From Nodularia sp. NIES-3585 (GTDB lineage: Bacteria; Cyanobacteriota; Cyanobacteriia; Cyanobacteriales; Nostocaceae), in contig NZ_BDUB01000001.1 of assembly GCF_002218065.1 (NCBI RefSeq), forward strand, positions 2,383,031 through 2,447,030: a stretch of 64,000 nt of DNA, in the 5' to 3' direction. The notes below the pieces were generated by a model. It was not told where the DNA came from and searched no databases. It saw only the letters and a program-made list of their open reading frames with translations. The position numbers and the translations under genes were made by a program. This document shows positions 25,960 through 33,803 of this stretch, one piece after another (within the stretch, counting starts at the first letter, position 1; each line of letters starts with the position of its first letter).

Positions 25960-28290
25960 ATGAATATTGATGATGCCGTAAAATTTACTCAAAGTGTAAT
26001 TGAGAACCACTCGAAACAACCCCTCAACGATTGTCCAATGGCGGTGCTGAGGGGTTCGTTGCAGGGTGATAGTTATAGTGCAATAGCTAAATCATATAAA
26101 TTTGACAAAGATTATACAAAAACCGTCGGTTCTGATTTGTGGAAAAAACTTTCTGCGGCTTTGGGCGTGAAAGTTACTAAAAATAATCTCAGAAGCGTTA
26201 TAGAAAGACATTTACCTCCTGAACAACAGCAGATATTTAATGCTGAAAATTTGCCTAGATGTAATGACGAAATAATTTATATTGTTGGACGTGACGAGGC
26301 TATTAGCGATATCAACACTCTCGTTAGTCAGCGCCATAAAATCATACTTATTCAAGCAGCCGGGGGGGTTGGTAAGTCAACTTTAGCCAAGGAATATCTA
26401 AATACTCAAGGATTTGAGTTAGTATTACAACTCGAAATGGCGAAAGACAAGGAGAATATAACCGCCGTTGAAAGTGTAGTTGAAGAATGGCTAAAACAAG
26501 ACTTTCAGGAAGAACCAGGAAGAGAATTTGGAATTACCCTCACAAGATTACGACGACAACTGCAAACCCGTAAAGTGGGGATATTAATTGATAATTTAGA
26601 ACCTGCATTAGATAAGCAAGGTAGGTTTATTGAAAAACATAGTCTTTATGTAGAACTGTTCCGGGTTTTGGCTGATTCATCTGTGCAGTCTGTCACCCTA
26701 ATAACCAGTAGAGAACGTTTATCTGATGAACGTGTCAATGGTATTTGTCCTTATCCTTTATCTGTGTTGGATGTAACTGCATGGGAAGAGTTTTTTACAT
26801 CTTTCAAAATTAAAACTGATGCTGATACTCTTTCAGCAATGCACAAAGTTTATGGGGGTAATGCGAAAGCAATGGATATTCTCTTGGGGGTGATGAGAAC
26901 AGATTTTGATGGAGATATGGCTGCTTATTGGCAAGAAAATTCTACTTTGGTGGAAACGGAATTAAAAAATTTAGTCGATAGTCAATTTAACAGATTGCAA
27001 ACTTTAGATACTGAAGCTTATAAACTGCTTTGTCGCTTGGGATGCTTTCGTTATCAGGATGTACCAAGAGTTTCTAGTGATGCGCTGTTAGCTTTACTGT
27101 GGGATGTTCCTGAAGATAAGCAAAGACGTATAATTAAATCTTTGCGGAATCGGTGTGTAGTTGAGTTTGAAAAGGGAGAATATTGGTTACATCCAATTAT
27201 TCGTGAACAAGGAATAGAGAGATTGAAAAGTAGTGGGGAATGGAAGGAAGTAAATCGGAAAGCGGCTAATTTTTGGGATAGTAATATCATGAGTAATACA
27301 ACTTCTGCTGAATGTATTAAACAGTTAGAAGCTATTCATCACTACCTTATTCTTAATGATTGGAACAAAGCTAGTAAGGTAGTGGTAAAAGAAATTAGTG
27401 ATACTACGCTTGTTGCAAAACTGCGTAGTTTTGGCTACATAAGAAAATGTTTGGAAATTCTCTATTTTCTCAGGGATAAGCCTAATATTATCAATCTGGA
27501 CAGAAGTAGAATATGGGTTTACATAGGAACTGCAAATTACATAGCTGGAAAAATAAAAAGTGCTATTTATGAGTGTAAAAAAGCAATTAATCTCTTAGAA
27601 GATAATGAGAATAATTGTTGTAAATCCGAGATATATATTGATTGGAATGGTGCTTTAGCTATTTTGTATATGAATATTGGAGAATATAAAGAATCAATTA
27701 ATATATTTGCACAACTTATTCCTTTGACAGAAAGAATAGATGAAAATGGAAGGAAGTTTTTGGCTTATATCTACTCTTCCTTGTCCATATCATATTTTAA
27801 TATTGCTCAATTTGAATTATCTTTAAATTATTTAAATTTGTCATTAACTTATAAGTCGTATTTAGAAACAACAAGTAAAAGTTGGATTAAAAGTTATGGA
27901 TTTTATAATTTAATAAAAGCATTAATAGCTCATGATCAACTAAATTATGCAATTCAATTGTGTGAACAATTAACAAGTTATTCAGAATTAACTTACTTCC
28001 CGCAAGCCCAGGGGTTTGCTATGTGTGGTCTTGGAAGTATTTATAGAAAACAAGTCCGATTGCAAAATTCTTGTGAACAGTATGAGAAAGCAATATGTAT
28101 TTTTGAACAGCTAGGTGCTAAATGTGATCTAGCAGAAGCATACTACCAACTAGGTTTAACATATCAAAATATGGGTGAAACTGAGAAAAGCTACATTAAC
28201 TTTGATGAAGCTATCCGATTATTCAGCGAAATGGAAGCACCCAAGCAAGTTGAGAAAGTGGAAAAAGCTAAAAGAGGAAATATTGATTAA
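25960..28290 (+). CDS. STAND NTPase with N-terminal HTH and C-terminal TPRs
   Basis: 776 residues. Residues ~1-90 look like the helical, HTH-type vMAP-M0 domain known at the front of cyanobacterial conflict NTPases (AVLRGSLQGDSYSAIAKSYKF, VGSDLWKKLSAALG). Residues ~105-420 are an NB-ARC-type ATPase: GRDEAI entry, Walker A GGVGKST (135-141), Walker B ILIDNLE (208-214), sensor-like TLITSRERL (247-254) and a winged-helix part (LGCFRYQDVP... YWLHPIIREQ). Residues ~500-770 are TPR-like (NGALAILYMNIGEYKESI, CGLGSIYRKQVRLQNSCEQY, EAYYQLGLTYQNMGETEKSY). Such proteins are switch-like sensors, several acting in phage defence or programmed death. No separate effector domain is fused; the PIN pair downstream could supply one. 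Confidence 0.82.
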   Translation: MNIDDAVKFTQSVIENHSKQPLNDCPMAVLRGSLQGDSYSAIAKSYKFDKDYTKTVGSDLWKKLSAALGVKVTKNNLRSVIERHLPPEQQQIFNAENLPRCNDEIIYIVGRDEAISDINTLVSQRHKIILIQAAGGVGKSTLAKEYLNTQGFELVLQLEMAKDKENITAVESVVEEWLKQDFQEEPGREFGITLTRLRRQLQTRKVGILIDNLEPALDKQGRFIEKHSLYVELFRVLADSSVQSVTLITSRERLSDERVNGICPYPLSVLDVTAWEEFFTSFKIKTDADTLSAMHKVYGGNAKAMDILLGVMRTDFDGDMAAYWQENSTLVETELKNLVDSQFNRLQTLDTEAYKLLCRLGCFRYQDVPRVSSDALLALLWDVPEDKQRRIIKSLRNRCVVEFEKGEYWLHPIIREQGIERLKSSGEWKEVNRKAANFWDSNIMSNTTSAECIKQLEAIHHYLILNDWNKASKVVVKEISDTTLVAKLRSFGYIRKCLEILYFLRDKPNIINLDRSRIWVYIGTANYIAGKIKSAIYECKKAINLLEDNENNCCKSEIYIDWNGALAILYMNIGEYKESINIFAQLIPLTERIDENGRKFLAYIYSSLSISYFNIAQFELSLNYLNLSLTYKSYLETTSKSWIKSYGFYNLIKALIAHDQLNYAIQLCEQLTSYSELTYFPQAQGFAMCGLGSIYRKQVRLQNSCEQYEKAICIFEQLGAKCDLAEAYYQLGLTYQNMGETEKSYINFDEAIRLFSEMEAPKQVEKVEKAKRGNID

Positions 28291-28434
28291 CTAAACACAG
28301 ATTAAATTTATCTACTGGTTTTCCATAAATATGTTTATATTGAGTGTGTTTATCAATATCCTAGCTATCGTTTATTTATTTTGTCTAAATTAGTCATGCT
28401 AAAATATGAATTAAAAGCACTCAAGTAATTGAAT

Positions 28435-28743
28435 ATGATTCAAATAATTCTCGATGATCTAGAACCCAATCTAGTTGAAAAACTCAAATATCAAGCACAA
28501 AAACATGGACGAACTCTACAGTCTGAGTTAAAGCTAATTTTAGCACAAGCTGTTGCTGGAATTCCTCAAGACTTGAAACAAGAAAAGTTAATTCCCTTGG
28601 AAACATTAGCACAAGAGGTCAAAGAATCTTTAGATAATACAGGATATGATTCACCGGACAAGATTATCCAGTTAATTCAAGATGTGAAAAAAGAAATGGC
28701 TGATGAACATTTATTAAAAGCATATAAGCCAAATGATTCATGA
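28435..28743 (+). CDS. Ribbon-helix-helix antitoxin (FitA/VapB-like)
   Basis: 102 residues from ATG 28435; a TTG two codons upstream is possible. The N-terminus (MIQIILDDLEPNLVEKLK... AQKHGRTLQSELKLILAQAV) is a ribbon-helix-helix/Arc-type DNA-binding unit as in FitA and StbC antitoxins. The C-terminal half is acidic and helical (LETLAQEVKESLDN, LIQDVKKEMADEHLLKAYK), where a toxin-binding tail is expected. Its stop overlaps the PIN gene start by 11 bases, the usual coupling for such pairs. It probably represses its own promoter, upstream of 28435. Confidence 0.78.
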   Translation: MIQIILDDLEPNLVEKLKYQAQKHGRTLQSELKLILAQAVAGIPQDLKQEKLIPLETLAQEVKESLDNTGYDSPDKIIQLIQDVKKEMADEHLLKAYKPNDS

Positions 28744-29182
28744 TATTCCCCAAAGTATATTTTTAGATACTAATATTTATATTATTGGGGTGGCTCAGGA
28801 GAATAGTAATGAAAGAAAAATATTAGAGTTAGTTGGTTTTGAACAACCATCACCTGTAAAAATTATCGTTTCAGAAGAGTTATTTGATCAAATTTTACGT
28901 GTGTCAAAACGTTTATATGGTAAAGACTGGGGTAGTCAGATTCTTTCTCGTATTTGGCAGAAATTACAAGTTATTTACGTAAGCTTTACTTCTGAAGAAT
29001 GGCTAAATATAGAAAAATTAGGTTTAATCCCTCGTGAAGATATTGGAGTTTATTTAACTGCTAGCAAGGGAGAAACTCAGTGTTTTGTTTCTGCTAACTA
29101 TAAGCTAATTCGCTGTTTAGTTCAAGAAACAAAAGAGTTTGAATGTTTAACTCCTGAAGAATTTGTAAATAAGTATTTATAA
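28733..29182 (+). CDS. PIN-domain ribonuclease toxin (VapC-like)
   Basis: 149 residues. It begins with the PIN signature SIFLDTNIYI (D12), then VSEEL (E48/E49), then REDIGVYLTASKGE (E102/D103), and ends with FVSANYKLI, where the fourth PIN acidic position seems to be Asn122. That could weaken metal binding, or another residue may serve. PIN toxins cut RNA, often tRNA, and are held inactive by the antitoxin encoded immediately upstream. The gene is followed at once by a 91-bp inverted-repeat element and then a terminator at 29325-29352. Confidence 0.75.
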   Translation: MIHDIPQSIFLDTNIYIIGVAQENSNERKILELVGFEQPSPVKIIVSEELFDQILRVSKRLYGKDWGSQILSRIWQKLQVIYVSFTSEEWLNIEKLGLIPREDIGVYLTASKGETQCFVSANYKLIRCLVQETKEFECLTPEEFVNKYL

Positions 29183-29183
29183 C

Positions 29184-29274
29184 AGGACTTACGCAAAATT
29201 TTGAAAAAACGAACTGCAAAGGACACAAAGGACACGAAGTCAAGAGGGTTTCAGAGAGTTCTTGCGTAAGTCCT
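29184..29274. mobile_element. 91-bp MITE-like inverted-repeat element
   Basis: AGGACTTACGCAA at the left and TTGCGTAAGTCCT at the right form perfect 13-bp terminal inverted repeats. The interior holds AAAGGACACAAAGGACACGAAG. It begins two bases after the stop codon of the PIN gene. No coding capacity. Confidence 0.65.
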
Positions 29275-29324
29275 ATATAATATCTATTGTAATCGCTGTT
29301 ATTTTTATAGGCTTGTACATAGTA

Positions 29325-29352
29325 AAACTTGTAGAGGTAAGTCTACAAGTTT
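29325..29352 (+). terminator. Intrinsic terminator after the toxin gene
   Basis: AAACTTGTAGA-GGTAAG-TCTACAAGTTT, a perfect 11-bp stem, then ATGGTTTTTTC. The T run marks + strand use. Confidence 0.75.
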
Positions 29353-29384
29353 ATGGTTTTTTCTATTAAATTCTCAACTTAGGT

Positions 29385-31070
29385 CTAACTCAATTGTTCA
29401 TGCTTAAACTTGCCTTTAATGGATTTGTTAAAGTATTGACCTTTAGACGGTGCATTATCTAAGTCTTCCTTGACGCTAGGAGGTACTTTGAAGTACTCGT
29501 AAACACTGCCACTATCAAATTCAATAGTCAGTGTTTGAGTTTGGGGATTATAGCTAAATTGCCTAATCACGCTGCCTTCTGGCTTGAGTAACGGAAAGGC
29601 GATCGCATCCCGAATACTGGCACAATCAGTTAATAGCATCACCAACCGATCAATGCCAATACCTAAACCACCTGTAGGCGGCATTCCATATTCCAAAGCC
29701 GTGATAAAATCTTCATCCACACCTTGGGCTTCTAAATCACCAGCAGCCTTCAGCGCCGCTTGAGCTTCTAAACGTTCTCTTTGATCCACTGGATCTGTCA
29801 ACTCAGAGAAGCTGTTAGCAGTCTCTCGCCCCACGATAAATAACTCAAATCGTTCTACCAAACCAGGCTGAGAACGATGAGGTTTAGCTAGAGGTGAAAT
29901 TTCTACAGGATAATCAATGACAAAGGTAGGCTGAATTAAGTTTTCTTCTATCTTTTGTTCAAAAGCTTCATTCAACAATTTGCCCATTGTCGGGATATCT
30001 TCTATACCGTGAAGCCCCGCATTTTTACTCGCTACTTTCGCTTCTTCCAATGTCGAGAAAGAATTAAAATCCAAGCCTGTATATTCTTTCACTAAATCGT
30101 GCATCGTCACCCGTCGCCAAGGTGCTGATAAATCTATCGCTGTCCCTTGGTAGGTAATTTGCAGTGTGCCGAGTACCTCTTGGGCAACAGTGGTAATAAT
30201 TCCCTCTGTCAGCGCCATCATATCGTTGTAATCAACGTAGGCTTGGTAAACCTCAATTGAGGTAAATTCAGGATTGTGGCGAGTTGATACGCCCTCATTC
30301 CGAAAAATTCGCCCTAATTCAAATACCTTTTCAAAACCACCGACAATCAACCGTTTTAAATGCAGTTCTGTCGCAATTCGCAGATACAACTGCATTTCTA
30401 AGGTGTTGTGGTAAGTCACAAACGGACGCGCATCAGCACCGCCGGCTTCACTTTGCAAAACAGGCGTTTCAATTTCCAGAAAATCCCGTTCTGTCAAATA
30501 GCGACGAATCCCCGCAGTTATTTGGGCGCGACGGCGGAAGGTTTGCCGCACTTCGGGATTAACAATCAAATCAACATAGCGCTGGCGGTAGCGTTTCGCC
30601 ACATCCGTTAAACCATGCCACTTGTCGGGTAGAGGCAACAGAGATTTAGTCAGGATGCTGTATTCTTTGACATAGACAGATAATTCGCCCTTTTCAGTCC
30701 GTTTAATAGTGCCTTTGACTCCCAGAATATCACCTGCATCTGTAAGTTGTTTGAGGTGAGCGAAGGCATCAGCATCAGCCTCTCCCATGCATTCTTGGAT
30801 ACGGCTTTTCTCTAAATAAAGTTGAATAGTGCCAGTTTCATCTTGCAGGGTGAAGAAAGCCAGTTTACCGAAAACCCGACGCGCCATAATGCGTCCAGCA
30901 ACGGCAACATCTAGGTCAACTTCTTCACCACTGGGTAAATCAGCAAATTTTGTTTGCAATTCGGCTGTGTGATGAGTAGACTCCCAACGATAGGCGTAAG
31001 GATTAGATCCTAGCTGCTTGAGTTGGTTGACTTTTTCCAGCCTGGCGGCACGGATATCTTCTTCCGACAT
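29385..31070 (-). CDS. lysS: Lysyl-tRNA synthetase with C-terminal KTSC domain
   Basis: Charges tRNA-Lys; class II synthetase in the cytoplasm. 561 residues: anticodon-binding OB fold (~55-160, [20 protein letters not shown]), then the catalytic domain with motif 1 ([20 protein letters not shown]), motif 2 ([20 protein letters not shown]) and motif 3 ([14 protein letters not shown]). After the usual end come ~65 extra residues ([19 protein letters not shown]... [15 protein letters not shown]) that match the KTSC domain, a small module named from its place at the end of some lysyl-tRNA synthetases. The fusion is known but its role is not. Confidence 0.95.
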   Translation of the reverse strand: MSEEDIRAARLEKVNQLKQLGSNPYAYRWESTHHTAELQTKFADLPSGEEVDLDVAVAGRIMARRVFGKLAFFTLQDETGTIQLYLEKSRIQECMGEADADAFAHLKQLTDAGDILGVKGTIKRTEKGELSVYVKEYSILTKSLLPLPDKWHGLTDVAKRYRQRYVDLIVNPEVRQTFRRRAQITAGIRRYLTERDFLEIETPVLQSEAGGADARPFVTYHNTLEMQLYLRIATELHLKRLIVGGFEKVFELGRIFRNEGVSTRHNPEFTSIEVYQAYVDYNDMMALTEGIITTVAQEVLGTLQITYQGTAIDLSAPWRRVTMHDLVKEYTGLDFNSFSTLEEAKVASKNAGLHGIEDIPTMGKLLNEAFEQKIEENLIQPTFVIDYPVEISPLAKPHRSQPGLVERFELFIVGRETANSFSELTDPVDQRERLEAQAALKAAGDLEAQGVDEDFITALEYGMPPTGGLGIGIDRLVMLLTDCASIRDAIAFPLLKPEGSVIRQFSYNPQTQTLTIEFDSGSVYEYFKVPPSVKEDLDNAPSKGQYFNKSIKGKFKHEQLS

Positions 31071-31204
31071 GGTAAGGGACTAAATAGGGCAAGATTCATT
31101 ATAGATGCTGGAAAAGTTGATAGTCATAGATATTTGTAATCTATGGACTACTTCAAGAATGCTAGGCGAGTAGAAATTAAGTATGCTTTTTCCAAAATCC
31201 TTGT

Positions 31205-31229
31205 GGAGACGTGACATGGAACGTCTCTA
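31205..31229. repeat. GAGACGT palindrome
   Basis: GGAGACGT / ACGTCTCT around GACATGGA; a diverged member of the TAGAGA...TCTCTA hairpin family. It lies 33 bases beyond the stop of the gene at 31262-31690 and may end its transcript. Confidence 0.5.
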
Positions 31230-31261
31230 CATTCTTGTTGAGCAAATGTTTGATTAAAACG

Positions 31262-31690
31262 CTAATTTTGCCCTATTTGTAGCGAATGGCGGGATGAAAT
31301 AGCCTGTATTTTCAGGTTAGTAAATTCCATGATCGCATTTACCAGGTCTTTTTGTTCTGGTGGCAAGTTGAGTTTTTTTAAGCCCTGATTGATGTCATCG
31401 CCAGAACGCATATTGTGAGCCAGTTTAGTTCGCTGGGATGAATTCAATACTGCCCCTATTTCTTTATTTCTTCTCTGACGTACAGCCTGAAGTTGTTGCT
31501 GCTCTTGCGGTGTCAGGTTAGTATCCGAAAATAAGCTAGCACCAGTATTTGTGCTATTTAACTGGGCAAGAATGATACTGGCGGTAGGATTGATTTGAAC
31601 TGGTGCAGCCAAGGCAATTCCCGGAATGAAGATCACAAAAGCCAGAATACTAGCGAATACAGATAGCCGTTTTATCAGGTAAATTGCCAT
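31262..31690 (-). CDS. Small exported hypothetical protein
   Basis: 142 residues. Signal peptide (RLSVFASILAFVIFIPGIALA) with cleavage near AAP. The mature part is helical: LTPQEQQQLQAVRQRRNKEIGAVLNSSQRTKL and LNLPPEQKDLVNAIMEF. The spacing of LTPQEQQQ and LNSSQR is reminiscent of the LTxxQ motifs of Spy/CpxP periplasmic chaperones, but that is only a resemblance. It runs in the same direction as lysS and lies upstream of it. Periplasmic location is likely; function unknown. Confidence 0.65.
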   Translation of the reverse strand: MAIYLIKRLSVFASILAFVIFIPGIALAAPVQINPTASIILAQLNSTNTGASLFSDTNLTPQEQQQLQAVRQRRNKEIGAVLNSSQRTKLAHNMRSGDDINQGLKKLNLPPEQKDLVNAIMEFTNLKIQAISSRHSLQIGQN

Positions 31691-32157
31691 ATTTTGAAGT
31701 GCCTACATCAAATTTTGTGCTGAGATATATTTCAGCAATTTTCCACTATTTTAGTTAAGGGGACAGCAGTCCACCTAGAAAGTATTATCCAACGTCAGGG
31801 AATCTGGAAAGATAAATTATGCTACAGCTTGTGTCGATACGTAAGATGCCTACCGTATAATAATGCTGAATTAATAAATACTAAGCTATTTTTTATACGA
31901 AAGCTGGCTATGTAAACTTTTCCGCCGAAACGGCGGTTAACTTAGCTTTGCCTCGGCATTCAAAAAAGCCATAAATCTCAAGACTCAGAGAGGAAATTGC
32001 CAATACCATGGGCGCAGCGTCTCCCCTTGGGAGAAGGTTAATTTTCTTCAGGCGGAAGCAGGACTCATCGCCCACATCGCCATTTGAATTAAAATGACAA
32101 GATAATAGAAATGGGGCTATTGGAATTAGAAATCACTTTGTATGGGATTAAAAGCTT
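31691..32157. other. Spacer with GC-rich hairpins
   Basis: 467 bases between divergent genes. CCGCCG-AAA-CGGCGG (31922-31936) is a strong hairpin in AT-rich DNA, and CTCCCCTTGGGAG lies near 32018. Neither has a T tract. They may be repeat pieces or parts of a leader RNA. No gene seen. Confidence 0.5.
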
Positions 32158-33696
32158 GTGATTGAGGCTGAAGTTCATTTGTCACTACATAACTTTCTGC
32201 GATCGCAGGCGGGGTTTCCTTCCTGGCCCCATCATTTAACGATGGCACGGTTGGTAGCACGCGCCTTGCGTCTAGGACGTAGTGCCTTAATTCAAGTTGG
32301 GGCGGTTTCTGGCTATCAAGGTCGTTATCGCACGAGTTTTGTAGCATCGGCTTTGATGTGGCATGGCCCTGTAATTATTGTCGCCCCAGCAGCAGTACAG
32401 CAACGTCTCCTGCAAGTGGAAATTCCTCGTCTCCAGCCGTGGCTACAAGCTAACAAACCAATCAGAACAGGCGAAGTTTGGCCAGGAAATGATTTTCAAG
32501 GGCTACTCCTCACTTCCCCTGAAGCTTGGTTAAAAGGGCAATTTACATCTGCTGATAGTTTTCCTTCCGGGATTCCCACAATTATTGATGGGGTAGATGA
32601 TTTAGAAGATTGGGTACGTCATCAGCTTACCCAAGGTATTCAACCCGATGACTGGAACCAATTTATGTTAGCTTGTCCCGACCAAGCCGAAATAATTCGT
32701 TCTGCACGGGCGCAGCTGACTCGGATTCTGTTTCAGCACCCAGCTAATCCCTATGAATGCTATTTAATTTGCCAGTCAGAATTAGAAATTTTGAGTGATC
32801 TATATTCACAACTGGAGTCAGTCGAAACATTACCAGATGCTTGGAAAAATCTCTGGCAGCAATTTACTACCTCATCTCCCCCTCATCTCCTCTGGGCAAC
32901 AATTGCCCGTCGTCAAGGGTTATTTTCTTTACATTACGCCCCGATTGAATTAGGCAAAAGTCTTAGGGCTATTTGGCACAAGCAACCAGTGGTATTAATT
33001 GGTAGTGCCTTAGAACCAGAAACTGAAGCCCCATTGTTTCGTCAGCGTTTGGGTTTAGATGACGTAACTTGCTTGAAGTTTTCCAATGATCACCAAGGGA
33101 CAGCAATTCAACTATATGTACCCCATAAATTGCCTCTACCCAATACCCCAGAGTTTCAAGCAGCATTTATTCACAAAGTTCGGACACTAGTGTGTCTGAG
33201 TGCCGCAGCGCCTGGTTTAACGGTGGTATTGGTGGGAGATGTGCCACTCAAAGCTCAAGTAGGTGCTGTTTTGGCTTCGGAGTTTGGTTCAAGGGTACAG
33301 GTGGAAAAAACTTGTTTGGATGAAAATGGGATTTTGATCAGTGGCTGGGAATTTTGGCGATCGCATCAATCGGTTTTACCAGCCCCCCATCTGTTAATTA
33401 TTGCCACTTTGCCCTTGCCATCTTTAGAAAATCCCCTCGTGGCTGGTAGAGTTGCTCATTACAAGCGATCGCATCAAGATTGGTTTCGGTTATTTTTGTT
33501 ACCAGAGGCTTTGAATGAATTACAACGAGCGATCGCACCAGTCCGAGAAAGTCAAGGCATTGTGGCTTTACTCGACAGCCGTGTAGTGAACCGGAGCTAT
33601 GGCGCGCAAGTGCTGGCTGTCCTCAGTCCTCTAGCAAGAATTAACTATCTTGATCCCAGCCTCTTTTCTCAACCTAGTGACGAAGATTCTGACTAG
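32158..33696 (+). CDS. DinG-like helicase relative with degenerate motifs
   Basis: 512 residues from GTG 32158. The front (HNFLRSQAGFPSWPHHLTMA) and end (FRLFLLPEALNELQRAIAPV... GIVALLDSRVVNRSYGAQVL) line up with DinG/XPD-type helicases, where the last part normally reads ALIRLKQGFGRLIR...GVVVILDSR. Here the Walker A region (~43-60, ALIQVGAVSGYQGRYRTSF) lacks GxGKT, the Walker B-like IIDGVDDL has no DEAH, and the motif VI arginines are replaced (QRAIAPVRE). I infer a full-length protein that no longer hydrolyses ATP. It lies just before the intron-split DUF2839 gene. It could also be a family annotated simply as hypothetical. Confidence 0.55.
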   Translation: MIEAEVHLSLHNFLRSQAGFPSWPHHLTMARLVARALRLGRSALIQVGAVSGYQGRYRTSFVASALMWHGPVIIVAPAAVQQRLLQVEIPRLQPWLQANKPIRTGEVWPGNDFQGLLLTSPEAWLKGQFTSADSFPSGIPTIIDGVDDLEDWVRHQLTQGIQPDDWNQFMLACPDQAEIIRSARAQLTRILFQHPANPYECYLICQSELEILSDLYSQLESVETLPDAWKNLWQQFTTSSPPHLLWATIARRQGLFSLHYAPIELGKSLRAIWHKQPVVLIGSALEPETEAPLFRQRLGLDDVTCLKFSNDHQGTAIQLYVPHKLPLPNTPEFQAAFIHKVRTLVCLSAAAPGLTVVLVGDVPLKAQVGAVLASEFGSRVQVEKTCLDENGILISGWEFWRSHQSVLPAPHLLIIATLPLPSLENPLVAGRVAHYKRSHQDWFRLFLLPEALNELQRAIAPVRESQGIVALLDSRVVNRSYGAQVLAVLSPLARINYLDPSLFSQPSDEDSD

Positions 33697-33803
33697 TTGA
33701 GTATTTACGTTTTGTCAATTCTAGAGCGATCGCTTCATAGCAAGCGCTATCATCAATTTTGGTACAAGTATGTTCAAACCTCATTGAATTTTAATTCTTG
33801 ATT

